From JAICYJ01 sp963797565 (GTDB lineage: Bacteria > Actinomycetota > Thermoleophilia > Gaiellales > JAICJC01), in NCBI GenBank assembly GCA_963797565.1, contig CAWCPM010000015.1:186001-250000 (forward strand): 64,000 bases of DNA, written 5' to 3'. Below, piece by piece: positions 1 to 8,331 of the stretch (positions within the stretch are counted from its first letter, which is position 1; each line of letters starts with the position of its first letter). Under the pieces are notes generated by a model, which was given only the letters and a program-made list of their open reading frames with translations, was not told the origin of the DNA and did not search any database. The position numbers and the translations under genes were made by a program.

Positions 1-798
1 CTCGAGGTACTTGTAGCCCAGCATGTCTGCAGGCGCGATGCCGGATTCGGCGACGGTCTTGAACACGGTTGCCAGCGCCTCCGCCTCCCCCTGCGCGCGC
101 AGCGCGCGGGCCTGCTTCTCGCCCTCGGCGCGCAGGATGTTCGACTGCTGATCGGCCTCGCCGTTCAGGATCGCGGCCTGGCGCAGGCCCTCGGCGCGCA
201 GGATCGCCGACTGCTTCTCGCCCTCGGCAGACAGGATCGCCGCCCGCTTGGCGCGGTCGGCGCGCATCTGCTGCTCCATCGCCTCCTGGATCGAGCGGGG
301 CGGGTCGATGCTCTTCAGCTCCACCCGGGTCACCCGCACGCCCCACTTCTCGGTGGCCTCGTCCAGCACGATCCGCAGCTGGGTGTTGATCTCATCGCGG
401 CTGGTGAGCGTGCCCTCGAGCGTCATCGAGCCGACCACGTTTCGCAGCGTGGTGATCGCGAGCTGCTCCATGGCGATCAGCACGTTGGCCACCTCGTACG
501 TGGCGCGGAACGGGTCGGTGACCTGGTAGTAGACGACCGTGTCGATGCCGATCGTGACGTTGTCCTGCGTGATCACGGGCTGCGGCGCGAACGCCTGCAC
601 CGTCTCGCGCATGTCGACGACGGCGGTGATCCGGTCGAGCATGGGCAGGATCAGGTGCAGGCCGGGCGGCAGCGATGCGCGGTACTTGCCCCACCGCTCG
701 ACGATGCCGACGCGGGCCTGCCGGACGACGCGCACGGACGAGGCGACCAGGATCACCGCGAACAGCGCCAGCACGAGTGCCACGATCAGGGGTGCCAT
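1..798 (-). CDS. SPFH/band 7 (stomatin-like, QmcA family) membrane protein, 3' end outside window
   Basis: Reads continuously for 266 codons from ATG at 798 to the window edge, so the C-terminus is missing. Residues 1-20 form one hydrophobic anchor, followed by a band 7 domain (residues about 22-190) that begins with a VERWGKY segment and contains the usual VTDPF and TLRNVVG segments. After it comes a run of charged repeats of the type AEGEKQ / ILRAEG (about 195-250), predicted to be coiled coil, as in stomatin and QmcA proteins. SPFH proteins form large oligomers on the membrane and organise lipid domains or proteases. The start overlaps the stop of the upstream NfeD gene by ATGA, giving the classic nfeD-SPFH pair. 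Confidence 0.93.
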   Translation of the reverse strand, partial: MAPLIVALVLALFAVILVASSVRVVRQARVGIVERWGKYRASLPPGLHLILPMLDRITAVVDMRETVQAFAPQPVITQDNVTIGIDTVVYYQVTDPFRATYEVANVLIAMEQLAITTLRNVVGSMTLEGTLTSRDEINTQLRIVLDEATEKWGVRVTRVELKSIDPPRSIQEAMEQQMRADRAKRAAILSAEGEKQSAILRAEGLRQAAILNGEADQQSNILRAEGEKQARALRAQGEAEALATVFKTVAESGIAPADMLGYKYLE

Positions 799-1271
799 CA
801 GGTCTCCTTCGGGAGTTCGGTACGGTCGTCGGGAGCCGCGATCACGAGCGCGGTGACGCCCTTGATCTCGACCACCTCGATACGGGTGCCCAGCGCGATC
901 GGTTCGTGCTCGAAGTAGCTGCGCGCGGACCAGGTCTCGCCGCCCAGCTTGACCTGTCCCGACTCCAGCTCGCCGATCGCGGTGGTGACGACGCCGATGC
1001 GGCCGCGCATGGCGTCGACGCCGCTGGGCACCACCGGCGTGTCGGTGCCTGCGATCCGCAGCAGCGCCGGGCGCGTGAGCACGAGCGTGCCGACCCCGAG
1101 CAGGCCGAACGCGATGATCTGGAAGGCCACGGGGATGCCGAGCAGCGTCAGCACGGCCACGATTGCGGCCGACACGGCGAAGTAGATCGTGAAGAACGAG
1201 GACGTGGTGGCTTCGATGGCGAGCATCGCCACCGCCACCACGACCCAGATCGCCCATGCAGGTAGATCCAT
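798..1271 (-). CDS. NfeD family membrane protein
   Basis: 157 residues. The N-terminal 85 residues carry three or four hydrophobic segments, and the C-terminal 60 residues resemble the soluble OB-fold NfeD domain (MRGRIGVV ... GVTALV). NfeD proteins are partners of SPFH proteins, and the next gene, overlapping by 4 nt, is one. I choose ATG at 1271 because a TAAGCT hexamer (complement of 1281-1286) lies 9 nt upstream and fits the leaderless pattern of the window. An in-frame ATG at 1280 would add three residues. The family assignment is firm; the exact role is unknown for most members. Confidence 0.85.
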   Translation of the reverse strand: MDLPAWAIWVVVAVAMLAIEATTSSFFTIYFAVSAAIVAVLTLLGIPVAFQIIAFGLLGVGTLVLTRPALLRIAGTDTPVVPSGVDAMRGRIGVVTTAIGELESGQVKLGGETWSARSYFEHEPIALGTRIEVVEIKGVTALVIAAPDDRTELPKET

Positions 1272-1337
1272 TGTCCACATAGCTTATGCGTGCCGGGGGT
1301 CGTGCGCCTGCCGCGGTGCGCGCTACGGTGCCGCTCG

Positions 1338-2498
1338 ATGAGCATCGAGCAGATCACCGACGACGCCGGCCTGGCCTCGCTGCTGGCCGACGCCCGCGGT
1401 GAGGGGCGCTGCGCGCTGGATACCGAGTTCGTCTGGGAGCGCACGTATGCGCCGGTGCTCTGCCTGATCCAGATCGCCACCGCCGAGCGGCTGGCCGTGG
1501 TCGACCCTCTGCGGGGAGCGCCGCTGCAGCCCGTTGCCGACCTGGTCGCCGACGGGTCGGTGGTCAAGTCGATGCACGCCCCCGGCGCCGACCTGACCGG
1601 CCTCGCCCTGCACTTCGGCACCGGTGCCGCGGCCGTGTTCGACACCCAGCTCGCGGCCGGGTTCGCGGGGCTGGGCGGCTCGCTGTCGCTGGAGCGCATG
1701 CTCGACCAGACGCTGGGCGTGCGGCTGAAGCATGCAGAGGGCTTCACCGACTGGTCGAAGCGGCCGCTGACGGCCACCCAGGTTGCCTACGCCGGCGACG
1801 ACGTGCGGCACCTGCTGGCGGCGATGGATGCGCTGTTGGAGCGGCTGGGCAGCCTGGGTCGCGAGCGCTGGGCGGACGAGGAGATGGAGCGGCGCTACGG
1901 GCCGGAGGCGCAGCTGGTGCAGGATCCCGATCAGGCCTGGCGCCGTGTGGCCGGCCGCGGCAAGCTGCGCGGCGAGCAGCTGGTGGCCCTGGTCGCAGCC
2001 GCCGCCTGGCGCGAGCGCGAGGCACGGCGGCGCGACATCCCCACCAGCTGGCTGATCCGCGACCCGACCCTGATCGAGCTTGCCCGGCGGCGGCCGCGCA
2101 CGGCCGAGGAGGCACGGGCGGTGCGCGGTTTGCAGCTGAAGAACGGCCCCCAGCTGGACGGACTGCTGACCGTGCTGGCCGAGGCCGACGGCCCCGCGCC
2201 CGAGCGGGCCGCCGAGCTGCCCTCCGAGCTTCGCAACCGCATCAAGGTGGTGCTGCCGCTGGCCAGCTCGGTGCTGCAGGCGGTCTGCGCCCAGGCCGGC
2301 ATCGCATCCGAGCTGGTGGCCACACGGGACGATCTGGAGTCGCTGATCCGGGTGGTCGCCGAGGGCGGCGACGACCATCCGCTGCTGCGCGGCTGGCGGC
2401 GAGAGCTGGCCGGCGACGAGCTGCTGCGGCTGCTGCGGGGCGAGGTGGCGCTGCGTGTGCTGCCGGGTCCCCCGCACGTGGCCGGGCGTGCAGGCTGA
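1338..2498 (+). CDS. rnd: Ribonuclease D (3'-5' exoribonuclease, DEDDy type)
   Basis: 386 residues. The exonuclease domain (about 1-190) shows the DEDD metal ligands: D28 and E30 in LDTEF, D85 in the HAPGAD segment, and Y151...D155 in YAGDDV. A C-terminal HRDC-like helical domain follows (about 205-290), then a further helical repeat. RNase D trims the 3' ends of tRNA and other stable RNA precursors. ATG at 1338 is preceded at 8 nt by TACGGT (1324-1329) and not by a Shine-Dalgarno sequence; an upstream in-frame start at 1290 gives a tail that does not look like protein. The downstream transporter gene appears to be translationally coupled. Confidence 0.92.
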   Translation: MSIEQITDDAGLASLLADARGEGRCALDTEFVWERTYAPVLCLIQIATAERLAVVDPLRGAPLQPVADLVADGSVVKSMHAPGADLTGLALHFGTGAAAVFDTQLAAGFAGLGGSLSLERMLDQTLGVRLKHAEGFTDWSKRPLTATQVAYAGDDVRHLLAAMDALLERLGSLGRERWADEEMERRYGPEAQLVQDPDQAWRRVAGRGKLRGEQLVALVAAAAWREREARRRDIPTSWLIRDPTLIELARRRPRTAEEARAVRGLQLKNGPQLDGLLTVLAEADGPAPERAAELPSELRNRIKVVLPLASSVLQAVCAQAGIASELVATRDDLESLIRVVAEGGDDHPLLRGWRRELAGDELLRLLRGEVALRVLPGPPHVAGRAG

Positions 2499-3658
2499 CG
2501 CGCGGCCGGGCCCGCCCGGCGATCGCCCTGTTCCTGGGCGCGTCGGCGATGTTCGCGAACATGTACGCCACGCAGGCGATCCTGCCCGAGATCGAGCACG
2601 GCCTCGACGTGTCGCCTTCGGCGGCCGGCCTCTCCATCACCGTGGTGGTGCTGGGCGTGGCCTTCGGCGGCTGGGTGCACGGCCCGCTGTCCGACCGCGT
2701 CGGCCGCGCCCGCGTGATGATCGGCTCGGCGGCGCTGCTGGTGGTGCCGACGGCCCTGCTCGGCCTGGCGCCGAACCTGGGCGTTCTGCTGCTGCTGCGC
2801 GCCGTCCAGGGGCTGCTGATGCCGGGCCTGCTGGTGGTGGCGGTGCCGTACGTGTCGGAGCGGTTCGCGGGCCGCAGCGTGGGTGTTGCCATGGGCGCGT
2901 ACACCTCGTCGCTCGTGTTCGGCGGCTTCGTGGGACGGGTGGGGACGGCGCTGGTGACCGACGTCTGGGGCTGGCGCGTGGCGCTGTCGCTGCTGGCGTT
3001 CCCGACAGCCCTCGGCGCCCTCACGATGTGGCGATGGCTGCCGCGCGACCGACCCGCCCACACCGGCCGCCGGCTGGGCGGCGTGGTCGCGTCGCATCTG
3101 CACAACCGCCGGTTGCTGGCCAATGCGCTCTGCGCCGCCACGGTGTTCTTCGGGTTCGTCGGCATCTTCACGTACGGCACGTACCGGCTCACCTCCCCCG
3201 AGATCGGCCTCGGCCTGACCGGCGCCGGCCTGGTCTACGGTGTCTGGCTGGTGGGCATCGCGGTGCCCGTGGTGGGCGGCCTGGCGCAACGGCTGGGCCC
3301 GCAGCGGCTGCTGCCGGCCCTGGTTGCGATGTCGCTGGCCGGCTGCCTGCTGACGCTGGTCGACTCGCTGCCGGTGGTGGTGGCGGGGCTGGGACTGATG
3401 GCCTTCGCGATGTTCTCGACCGTGACCACCTGCCAGCTGCTGATCCCGCGCCTGGTCGACCACCACCGCGGCACCGCCACCAGCCTGCACCTGACCCTCT
3501 ACTACCTCGGCGGCGCGCTGGGCGCTTACCTTCCAGGGCTGTGGCTGGACGCCGGCTGGAGCCGGCTGGTCATGGTCTGTGCGGCGTCGATCGGCTGCGG
3601 CCTGGTGGCCGCGCTCGCGCTGCGGGTGGCGCCGGCCGCGCGCTCGCTGCCCGCGTAA
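2495..3658 (+). CDS. MFS transporter, drug/arabinose-efflux type
   Basis: About 370-388 residues with roughly 12 hydrophobic helices. The loop between helices 2 and 3 reads GPLSDRVGRARVM, the signature of the major facilitator superfamily. The first ATG (2549) would cut into helix 1, because the upstream in-frame residues AIALFLGASA complete that helix. The only in-frame candidate before it near the rnd stop is CTG at 2495, which overlaps that stop as CTGA, like the ATGA/GTGA overlaps elsewhere here. Stop at 3656-3658. Substrate unknown. If CTG is not used, the gene starts at 2549. Confidence 0.8.
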   Translation: MTRGRARPAIALFLGASAMFANMYATQAILPEIEHGLDVSPSAAGLSITVVVLGVAFGGWVHGPLSDRVGRARVMIGSAALLVVPTALLGLAPNLGVLLLLRAVQGLLMPGLLVVAVPYVSERFAGRSVGVAMGAYTSSLVFGGFVGRVGTALVTDVWGWRVALSLLAFPTALGALTMWRWLPRDRPAHTGRRLGGVVASHLHNRRLLANALCAATVFFGFVGIFTYGTYRLTSPEIGLGLTGAGLVYGVWLVGIAVPVVGGLAQRLGPQRLLPALVAMSLAGCLLTLVDSLPVVVAGLGLMAFAMFSTVTTCQLLIPRLVDHHRGTATSLHLTLYYLGGALGAYLPGLWLDAGWSRLVMVCAASIGCGLVAALALRVAPAARSLPA

Positions 3659-3701
3659 CGATCCGCCCGATTCGCCAGACTCAGGCAGAATCGTGCTGGC
3701 C

Positions 3702-4367
3702 ATGGCCGATCCTCCCACCCCACCCGCTTTCCCGGGCCTTTCGCCGGACGAGCGGCGGCTGGTCGAAGCGCTGCGCGCGCGTGATGAGGGCGCGTTCGCG
3801 GAGCTGATCGACCGGTACCAGGCCTCGCTGGTGCGCGTCGCCATGATGTACGTGGGGTCGCGCGCCGTCGCCGAGGACGTCGTGGGGGAGACCTGGCTGG
3901 GCGTCCTGCGCGGGATCGACGGGTTCCAGGGCCGCTCCTCGCTGCGCACCTGGATCTACCGGATCCTGACCAACACCGCCAAGACGCGGGCGCAGCGCGA
4001 GCGGCGGAGCATCCCGTTCGCGTCGCTCGGCGACGGCGACGACGGCCCCGCCGTCGATCCCGATCGGTTCCTGCCGCCAGGAGACCCCGCCGCCGGGGCC
4101 TGGGCGTCGCCACCGCGCGGCTGGGACGGCCTGCCCGAGGCGACGCTGCTGGGTGCCGAGACGCGGTCGGTGATCGACGCCGCGATCGAGCAGCTCCCGC
4201 CCACGCAGCGCGAGGTGATCCGCCTGCGCGACGTCGAGGGCTTCTCGTCGGGCGAGGTGCGCCTGCTCCTGGAGCTGAGCGAGACCAACCAGCGGGTGCT
4301 GCTGCACCGTGCCCGCTCGAAGGTGCGCGCGGCGCTCGAGCGCTATCTGGCGGAGGACGCCGCGTGA
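3702..4367 (+). CDS. RNA polymerase ECF-type sigma factor
   Basis: 221 residues. Region 2 (about 25-95) contains LIDRYQASLVRVAMMYV and the DVVGETWLGVLRGI helix; region 4 (about 160-215) has LPPTQREVIRLRDVEGFSSGEV followed by the recognition helix. The linker between them is long and rich in Gly/Pro/Asp. ECF sigma factors direct RNA polymerase to a small regulon under stress. The next gene, overlapping by GTGA, encodes a zinc anti-sigma factor, so the pair is a self-contained regulatory module. Start chosen at the first ATG of the conserved protein; upstream sequence in frame is low-complexity. Confidence 0.92.
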   Translation: MADPPTPPAFPGLSPDERRLVEALRARDEGAFAELIDRYQASLVRVAMMYVGSRAVAEDVVGETWLGVLRGIDGFQGRSSLRTWIYRILTNTAKTRAQRERRSIPFASLGDGDDGPAVDPDRFLPPGDPAAGAWASPPRGWDGLPEATLLGAETRSVIDAAIEQLPPTQREVIRLRDVEGFSSGEVRLLLELSETNQRVLLHRARSKVRAALERYLAEDAA

Positions 4368-4615
4368 GCGTCCACGCCGCCCCCATCGCCTGCCGCGACC
4401 TGGTCGAGCTGGTCACCGACTACCTCGAGGGTGCGCTGTCGCCGGAGCAGCACGCGCGCTTCGAGAGCCACATCGCCGGCTGCGACGGCTGCACCTCCTA
4501 CCTGGAGCAGATGCGCGAGACGATTCGCCTCACCGGGACGCTGCGCGAGCAGCAGATCTCGCCCGATGCGCGGGCAGCGCTGCTGCACGCCTTCCGCGGC
4601 TGGGCGTCCGGCTAG
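4364..4615 (+). CDS. Zinc-binding anti-sigma factor (zf-HC2/ZAS type)
   Basis: 83 residues starting at GTG 4364, overlapping the sigma-factor stop by 4 nt. It shows the ZAS motif H36-x3-C40-x2-C43 with an upstream C10, which in the family coordinates one zinc ion. No membrane segment is present, so this is a soluble anti-sigma factor, probably holding the upstream ECF sigma factor inactive. Whether it responds to oxidation, as RsrA does, cannot be told from the sequence. Its C-terminus is short and stops at TAG 4613-4615. Confidence 0.88.
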   Translation: MSVHAAPIACRDLVELVTDYLEGALSPEQHARFESHIAGCDGCTSYLEQMRETIRLTGTLREQQISPDARAALLHAFRGWASG

Positions 4616-4647
4616 ATCATGATCGAGCGGACGGCTCCGCCCGCCGC

Positions 4648-5973
4648 TCAGCGGGTCAGCGCCCCCACCTCGCGGCAGACGTGCAGGGTGAAGTCCAGCC
4701 CGTAGGCGAGGTCGTCCACGTGCAGGCGCTCGTCGCGGTTGTGGATCCCCGATGACAGCACCTCGCTGGGGGTGTGGCGGCAGGGCCAGAGGCCATAGGC
4801 GGCCGTGCCGTAGGCCTGCCGCACGAAGTGCGAGTCGGTGAAGCCGGTGGACACCATCGGCAGCAGCCGTGCGCCGGGGTCGCGCTGATCGAAGAAGCTC
4901 TGGCAGATCCCGAACAGCGGCGTGTCGACCGAGGCAACGGTGCCGCCCACGGGCGCTTCCAGGAACTCGATCTCATAGGGCAGGTCGTCGCCCAGCGCCG
5001 CCCGCAGCTCTCGCTCGAGCGTCTCGGGGGTGTCGCCGGGCAGGATGCGGCAGTCGCACTCGACGGACGCGCGACCGGGCATCACGTTGCGCGCGCTCGA
5101 TCCCACCAGGCGGGTGGGTGCGATGGTGATGCCGAACAGCGCCGGGATCACCTCGGGAAAGCTGCTGTGCAGCTTGGCCGCCCGCTCCAGCGCCGCGTCC
5201 AGGTCGTCCTCGTCGAACGGGCCGATCAGGGCCTCCAGCATCGCCCGCGTCTCCGGCAGCAGCCGCCGCTCCGGCCGGTAGGCGGCCAGCCGATTGATCA
5301 GCGTCGCCAGCCGCGGCACGGCGTTCGCGCCCGCGTTCGGGGTGGAGGCGTGGCCGGCCTCGCCCAGCGCGGTCACAAGCGCGGCCAGGCAGCACTTCTC
5401 GCCGACGCAGATCGGCACGAACACGCGCCCGTCCGACAGCACCGTGCGATCGCCGCCGCCCTCGTTGATGGCGAAGTCGGTGGCCAGGTCGGGGCGTTCG
5501 CCCACCAGCCAGACCATCCCCACCGGGTGGGTCCCGTCCTCCTCGTCGGCCTCGGCGATGTAGACCAGATCGCCGTTGGGCTGGAAGCCCTCGCGCGCGA
5601 GCACCGCCATCGCCACCGCGCGCGTCGCCGTCTCGTTCTTCATGTCCACGGTGCCACGGCCCCACAGGTACCCGTCGTCGTCGACGTCGCCGGAGAAGGG
5701 GCCGTGCCGCCAGTCCCGTGCGTCGGCCGGCACCACGTCGGTATGCCCGAGCAGCGCCAGCGACGGGCCGGTGCCCTTGCCGGGGATGCGGGCCACCAGG
5801 TTGGCGCGGTCGGGGTCGCGGGCGACCAGCTCGCACTCCAGGCCGTTGGCCTCGAGGTAGCGCTTCAGCACCAGCGCGGCCGGCGTCTCGTTGCCGGGCG
5901 GGTTGGAGCTGTCGACGCGGACGAGGTCGCGCGTGAGGCTGATCGCCTCCTCGTGCAGGGCGGTGTCGATCAT
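4648..5973 (-). CDS. M20 family zinc metallopeptidase (ArgE/DapE/carboxypeptidase type)
   Basis: 441 residues. Metal-site motifs are visible: LLGHTDVVPAD (first His/Asp, about residue 80), RGTVDMKN, and ADEEDG (catalytic Glu pair), with a dimerisation domain inserted before the C-terminal THFVRQAYG-like segment. Members remove acyl or amino-acid groups from small peptides or acylated amino acids; the exact substrate is not deducible. ATG at 5973 is preferred because TAGTCT (complement of 5982-5987) sits 8 nt upstream; an in-frame extension to 6033 has no homology-like content. The gene converges on the anti-sigma gene with a 32-bp gap. Confidence 0.9.
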   Translation of the reverse strand: MIDTALHEEAISLTRDLVRVDSSNPPGNETPAALVLKRYLEANGLECELVARDPDRANLVARIPGKGTGPSLALLGHTDVVPADARDWRHGPFSGDVDDDGYLWGRGTVDMKNETATRAVAMAVLAREGFQPNGDLVYIAEADEEDGTHPVGMVWLVGERPDLATDFAINEGGGDRTVLSDGRVFVPICVGEKCCLAALVTALGEAGHASTPNAGANAVPRLATLINRLAAYRPERRLLPETRAMLEALIGPFDEDDLDAALERAAKLHSSFPEVIPALFGITIAPTRLVGSSARNVMPGRASVECDCRILPGDTPETLERELRAALGDDLPYEIEFLEAPVGGTVASVDTPLFGICQSFFDQRDPGARLLPMVSTGFTDSHFVRQAYGTAAYGLWPCRHTPSEVLSSGIHNRDERLHVDDLAYGLDFTLHVCREVGALTR

Positions 5974-6026
5974 GGCGAGGCAGACTAGCTTTTGCGCATG
6001 AGCCCGGCGCAGGCCAAGATTCGGTG

Positions 6027-6437
6027 ATGGCAACCCAGCGATCCCGATGGCTGATGCGGTTCCTGTTCACGTGGGCGGTGAACACGGTCGCGCTGGGAGT
6101 GGCCGCCTGGCTGGTGGGAGACGTCAGCTACGACAGCTACGGAGCGCTGGTCGTGGCCGGCCTCGTCTTCGCGGCTGTCAACACCTTCGTCAAGCCGGTG
6201 CTGGTGGTGCTCGGCATCCCGTTCATCATCCTCACGCTGGGCATCGGTCTGTTCCTGATCAACATGGGCATCGTCTGGCTGACGGCCTGGCTGGTGCCGG
6301 GGTTCGACGCCTCCGGGTTCTGGCAGATCGCCAAGGCCGCGATCGTGATCTGGTTCACCAACATGTTGCTGAGCGGGTTCTGGCCCGACCGCCGCCGCGG
6401 CGGCGCGGTTGTGGTGACGGGGTACCGCGAGTACTAG
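6027..6437 (+). CDS. Small four-helix membrane protein, phage-holin-4-like family (PF04020 type)
   Basis: 136 residues with four hydrophobic helices, including NTFVKPVLVVLGIPFIILTLGI, the recognisable core of the mycobacterial four-TMS holin-like family. Despite the family name, chromosomal members are not lysis proteins and their function is unknown. A GTG one codon upstream (6024) is a possible alternative start. The stop codon TAG (6435-6437) lies inside a CTAG that forms the left edge of the inverted-repeat element at 6434-6638, so the element abuts the gene without removing coding sequence. Confidence 0.85.
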   Translation: MATQRSRWLMRFLFTWAVNTVALGVAAWLVGDVSYDSYGALVVAGLVFAAVNTFVKPVLVVLGIPFIILTLGIGLFLINMGIVWLTAWLVPGFDASGFWQIAKAAIVIWFTNMLLSGFWPDRRRGGAVVVTGYREY

Positions 6438-6638
6438 ATGATTGATTCCATATCCACGCGCGCCTGATCGCTCAGAATGTCGTGGTACTTCCGTGGTTGG
6501 TGGGCTGCGGCCGGGAACCGGCGCATCGCGGCGTCCTCGGTCGGGCCGATATTCCCGATATCGACCCTCCCTCGATCCTTGCGCTGCTTGATTCCCAGCC
6601 GCTCAGGACATCACGCGGATATGGAATCAATCATCTAG
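6434..6638. mobile_element. 205-bp MITE-like element with perfect 22-bp terminal inverted repeats
   Basis: Positions 6434-6455 and 6617-6638 are exact inverted copies over 22 bp (left end reads CTAGATGATTGATTCC...). Between them lie 161 bp with no credible ORF, although weaker inverted similarity continues inward and a small CGATAT/ATATCG hairpin sits near 6547-6563. Both ends carry CTAG, which could be a palindromic target duplication of the YTAR kind made by IS5-type transposases, with the repeat proper starting just inside. The AT-rich ends differ from the GC-rich surroundings. It sits exactly between two convergent genes. An alternative is a large regulatory inverted repeat, but a 161-bp loop is too long for a terminator. 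Confidence 0.6.
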
Positions 6639-6639
6639 G

Positions 6640-7773
6640 TCAGGCGTGCATGACGAGATCGCGCTCCGGCGCGATCCCCCAGCGCTGCGCGACCGACCGC
6701 AGGTCGTCGTCGAGCGGCCAGGCATCTGCCCGTGGCTCGCCCTCGTGGACCGGCGACCCGCCCTTCAGCGCCATGCTGCCGGCGTTGTCGCCGACGGCGT
6801 CGATCTCGGCCAGCTCGGCATCGGACAGCGGCGAGACCGCAGGCACCCCCGCCAGCTCCGACCGCTTCTGCTCGACCGGCCTGGCGTCGCTCCCGGCCTC
6901 CTGGATCAGCGTCGGCACCACGCAGGATACGGCCGGCTGTGCCAGCGTCCAGGCCGCCGCGAGCTGCAGGGGTGTGAGGCCGTGGCGCTCCCCGATCGGC
7001 CGGATCCGGTCCAGCTTCCCGCGGGCGCGGCCCACCCACCCGGCCGGGCGGTAGCGGCGGTGGTCGTGCTCGGCGAACTGCCGCTCGTCCAGCACGTCGT
7101 CCCAGAACACGCCGCCGTAGTCGACGACCCGCGCCAGCACCCGCACGTCGGCCCGCTCGCAGGCCGGCAGCGCCAGCCGCGCCGGCCACGGCTCGAACGG
7201 GTTCAGGATCAGCATCGCCCAGTCGATCCGGTCGCCGAACCGCTCCAGGCACGAGATCACGTCCAGCGTGAACCCGTTGGCCGGCCCCGGGGCGACTCCG
7301 ATGGCCGCGGTCAGTCCGGCGTCGCGCAGCCCGGCCATCGCGTCCCACACCAGCGGTGAGCTGTAGCCCGTGTGGTCGGGATTGTGAAGCATCAGCAGGT
7401 CGAAGCGGTCGGTGCCACAGCGCTCGAGGCTGGCCTCGGCCGCGGCGCGCAGGTAGTCCCCGTACTGCTGCGGCTCGCGCAGAGCGGGGTCGGTGAAGCG
7501 CGGGTAGCCCTTGGCGCCGGCCCGCTGGCCGGTCGTGAAGTCGTGGCCGATCATGCCGACCAGGCGATAGCCGTCACGGTCGAGCCCGTTCAGCGCGCGC
7601 CCGACGTCGCGGTCGGCCTCCCCGGCCCCGTAGGCGTCGGCGGTGATGACGGTGCCGATGTCATCTCCCGGGCGCAGCAGCCCGGTCAGGCGCTCGCGCC
7701 CGACCGGCAGGCCGAAGTGCATGTGTTCACCGCCGCTCCAAGCGCCCAGCGCCGCCTGTCCCAGGTCGGTCAT
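6640..7773 (-). CDS. Aldo/keto reductase family oxidoreductase
   Basis: 377 residues with an AKR barrel layout: an early Asp/Tyr region (TADAYGAG), the DLLMLHNPDHTGYSSPLVWDAMAGLRDAG segment around strand 4, and a C-terminal LAAAWTLAQPAVSCVVPTLI segment that in the family contacts NADP. Aldo/keto reductases reduce carbonyls with NADPH; the substrate here is unknown. The catalytic Lys/His positions are less canonical than in well-studied members. ATG at 7773 is preceded at 6 nt by TACTCT (complement of 7780-7785), a leaderless-type promoter. It is divergent from the tRNA-Arg gene. Confidence 0.85.
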   Translation of the reverse strand: MTDLGQAALGAWSGGEHMHFGLPVGRERLTGLLRPGDDIGTVITADAYGAGEADRDVGRALNGLDRDGYRLVGMIGHDFTTGQRAGAKGYPRFTDPALREPQQYGDYLRAAAEASLERCGTDRFDLLMLHNPDHTGYSSPLVWDAMAGLRDAGLTAAIGVAPGPANGFTLDVISCLERFGDRIDWAMLILNPFEPWPARLALPACERADVRVLARVVDYGGVFWDDVLDERQFAEHDHRRYRPAGWVGRARGKLDRIRPIGERHGLTPLQLAAAWTLAQPAVSCVVPTLIQEAGSDARPVEQKRSELAGVPAVSPLSDAELAEIDAVGDNAGSMALKGGSPVHEGEPRADAWPLDDDLRSVAQRWGIAPERDLVMHA

Positions 7774-7819
7774 TGCGTCAGAGTAGCCGCGGCGACGTGG
7801 AGTACGCTTGGACGAGCGT

Positions 7820-7892
7820 GCCCTCGTAGCTCAGGGGATAGAGCGCGGCTCTCCTAAGGCCGGCGTCGCAGGTTCGAATCCTGCCGAGGGCA
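7820..7892 (+). tRNA. tRNA-Arg (anticodon CCT)
   Basis: 73 nt fold into a full cloverleaf: acceptor GCCCTCG/CGAGGGC with discriminator A, D arm GCTC/GAGC, anticodon stem CGGCT/GGCCG with loop CTCCTAA (anticodon CCT, reading AGG), a 5-nt variable region, and T arm GCAGG-TTCGAAT-CCTGC. The CCA end is not encoded. A TACGCT hexamer at 7803-7808 is the likely -10 element. No second copy of the tRNA 3' end is found in the window, so there is no sign of site-specific integration here. Confidence 0.97.
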
Positions 7893-8156
7893 TGAACGCC
7901 GAGAGTGGATCCCCCTCAGTCCTTCTTGGGGTAGCACCCGGTGAGGAATGACTGTCGCGCGGGCGTGGGATATGCGTGACGAGGCGGGCTGGCGCTACTC
8001 AGCACCCTATGACCCGGCGCATCCGATCTTGAACGCGAGTGTGATCCAGGCCAGCAACACGGGATGGCGACGACGAACGACGTTCCGAGCCCGACCACGA
8101 GACGAACGCATGGAGCGAGGATCAGCGTAACGACAAGCGCGTGGTGCGCCGGTGCG
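7893..8156. other. Intergenic stretch after tRNA-Arg, no convincing gene
   Basis: No reading frame here looks like a conserved protein. On the minus strand, around 8009-8130, a hydrophobic reading (LVVTLILAPCVRLVVGLG, then VLLAWITLAFKIG in another frame) could be a decayed small membrane protein, but it needs a one-base deletion to join and has no start codon. I treat it as unproven. Confidence 0.4.
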
Positions 8157-8270
8157 GTGGTGGCCCGCGTTAACCGTGTCTGGTTTGTGCTGGGCGTCTT
8201 GCCATTCGTCTGTATTGGTCTGGTCTCGATCCCGCTGCTAATCGGCTCGGGCCTCTACTGCCAGAACTAG
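8157..8270 (+). CDS. Possible small single-helix membrane protein
   Basis: A 37-residue frame from GTG 8157 to TAG 8268-8270, with a short basic start (VARVNR) and one hydrophobic span (VWFVLGVLPFVCIGLVSI). It has no recognisable family and no Shine-Dalgarno sequence. Base composition is more AT-rich than the neighbours. It is listed only because the helix is well formed; it may be spurious. Confidence 0.25.
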   Translation: MVARVNRVWFVLGVLPFVCIGLVSIPLLIGSGLYCQN

Positions 8271-8331
8271 AACTACACGTTCCGGAAACTAGTGTTTGTC
8301 CGGTTTCGAGGACGTTAAGGAGTGGATTACG

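Noticed and set aside
392..3949. Long open frames antisense to or overlapping the SPFH, RNase D, MFS and sigma genes
   Set aside because: They are Arg/Ala/Pro-rich shadows caused by high GC content; the sense frames carry recognisable domains.
4613..4632. CTAGATCATGATC after the anti-sigma gene, resembling the 205-bp element end
   Set aside because: Only the first six bases match consecutively; similarity then drops to chance.
6027..6437. Phage holin as evidence of a prophage
   Set aside because: The family is chromosomal in many actinobacteria and no phage genes are nearby.
8009..8150. Hydrophobic minus-strand readings that might be a decayed membrane protein
   Set aside because: No start codon, needs a one-base deletion unlike the other breaks, and no family match; too weak to call a gene.
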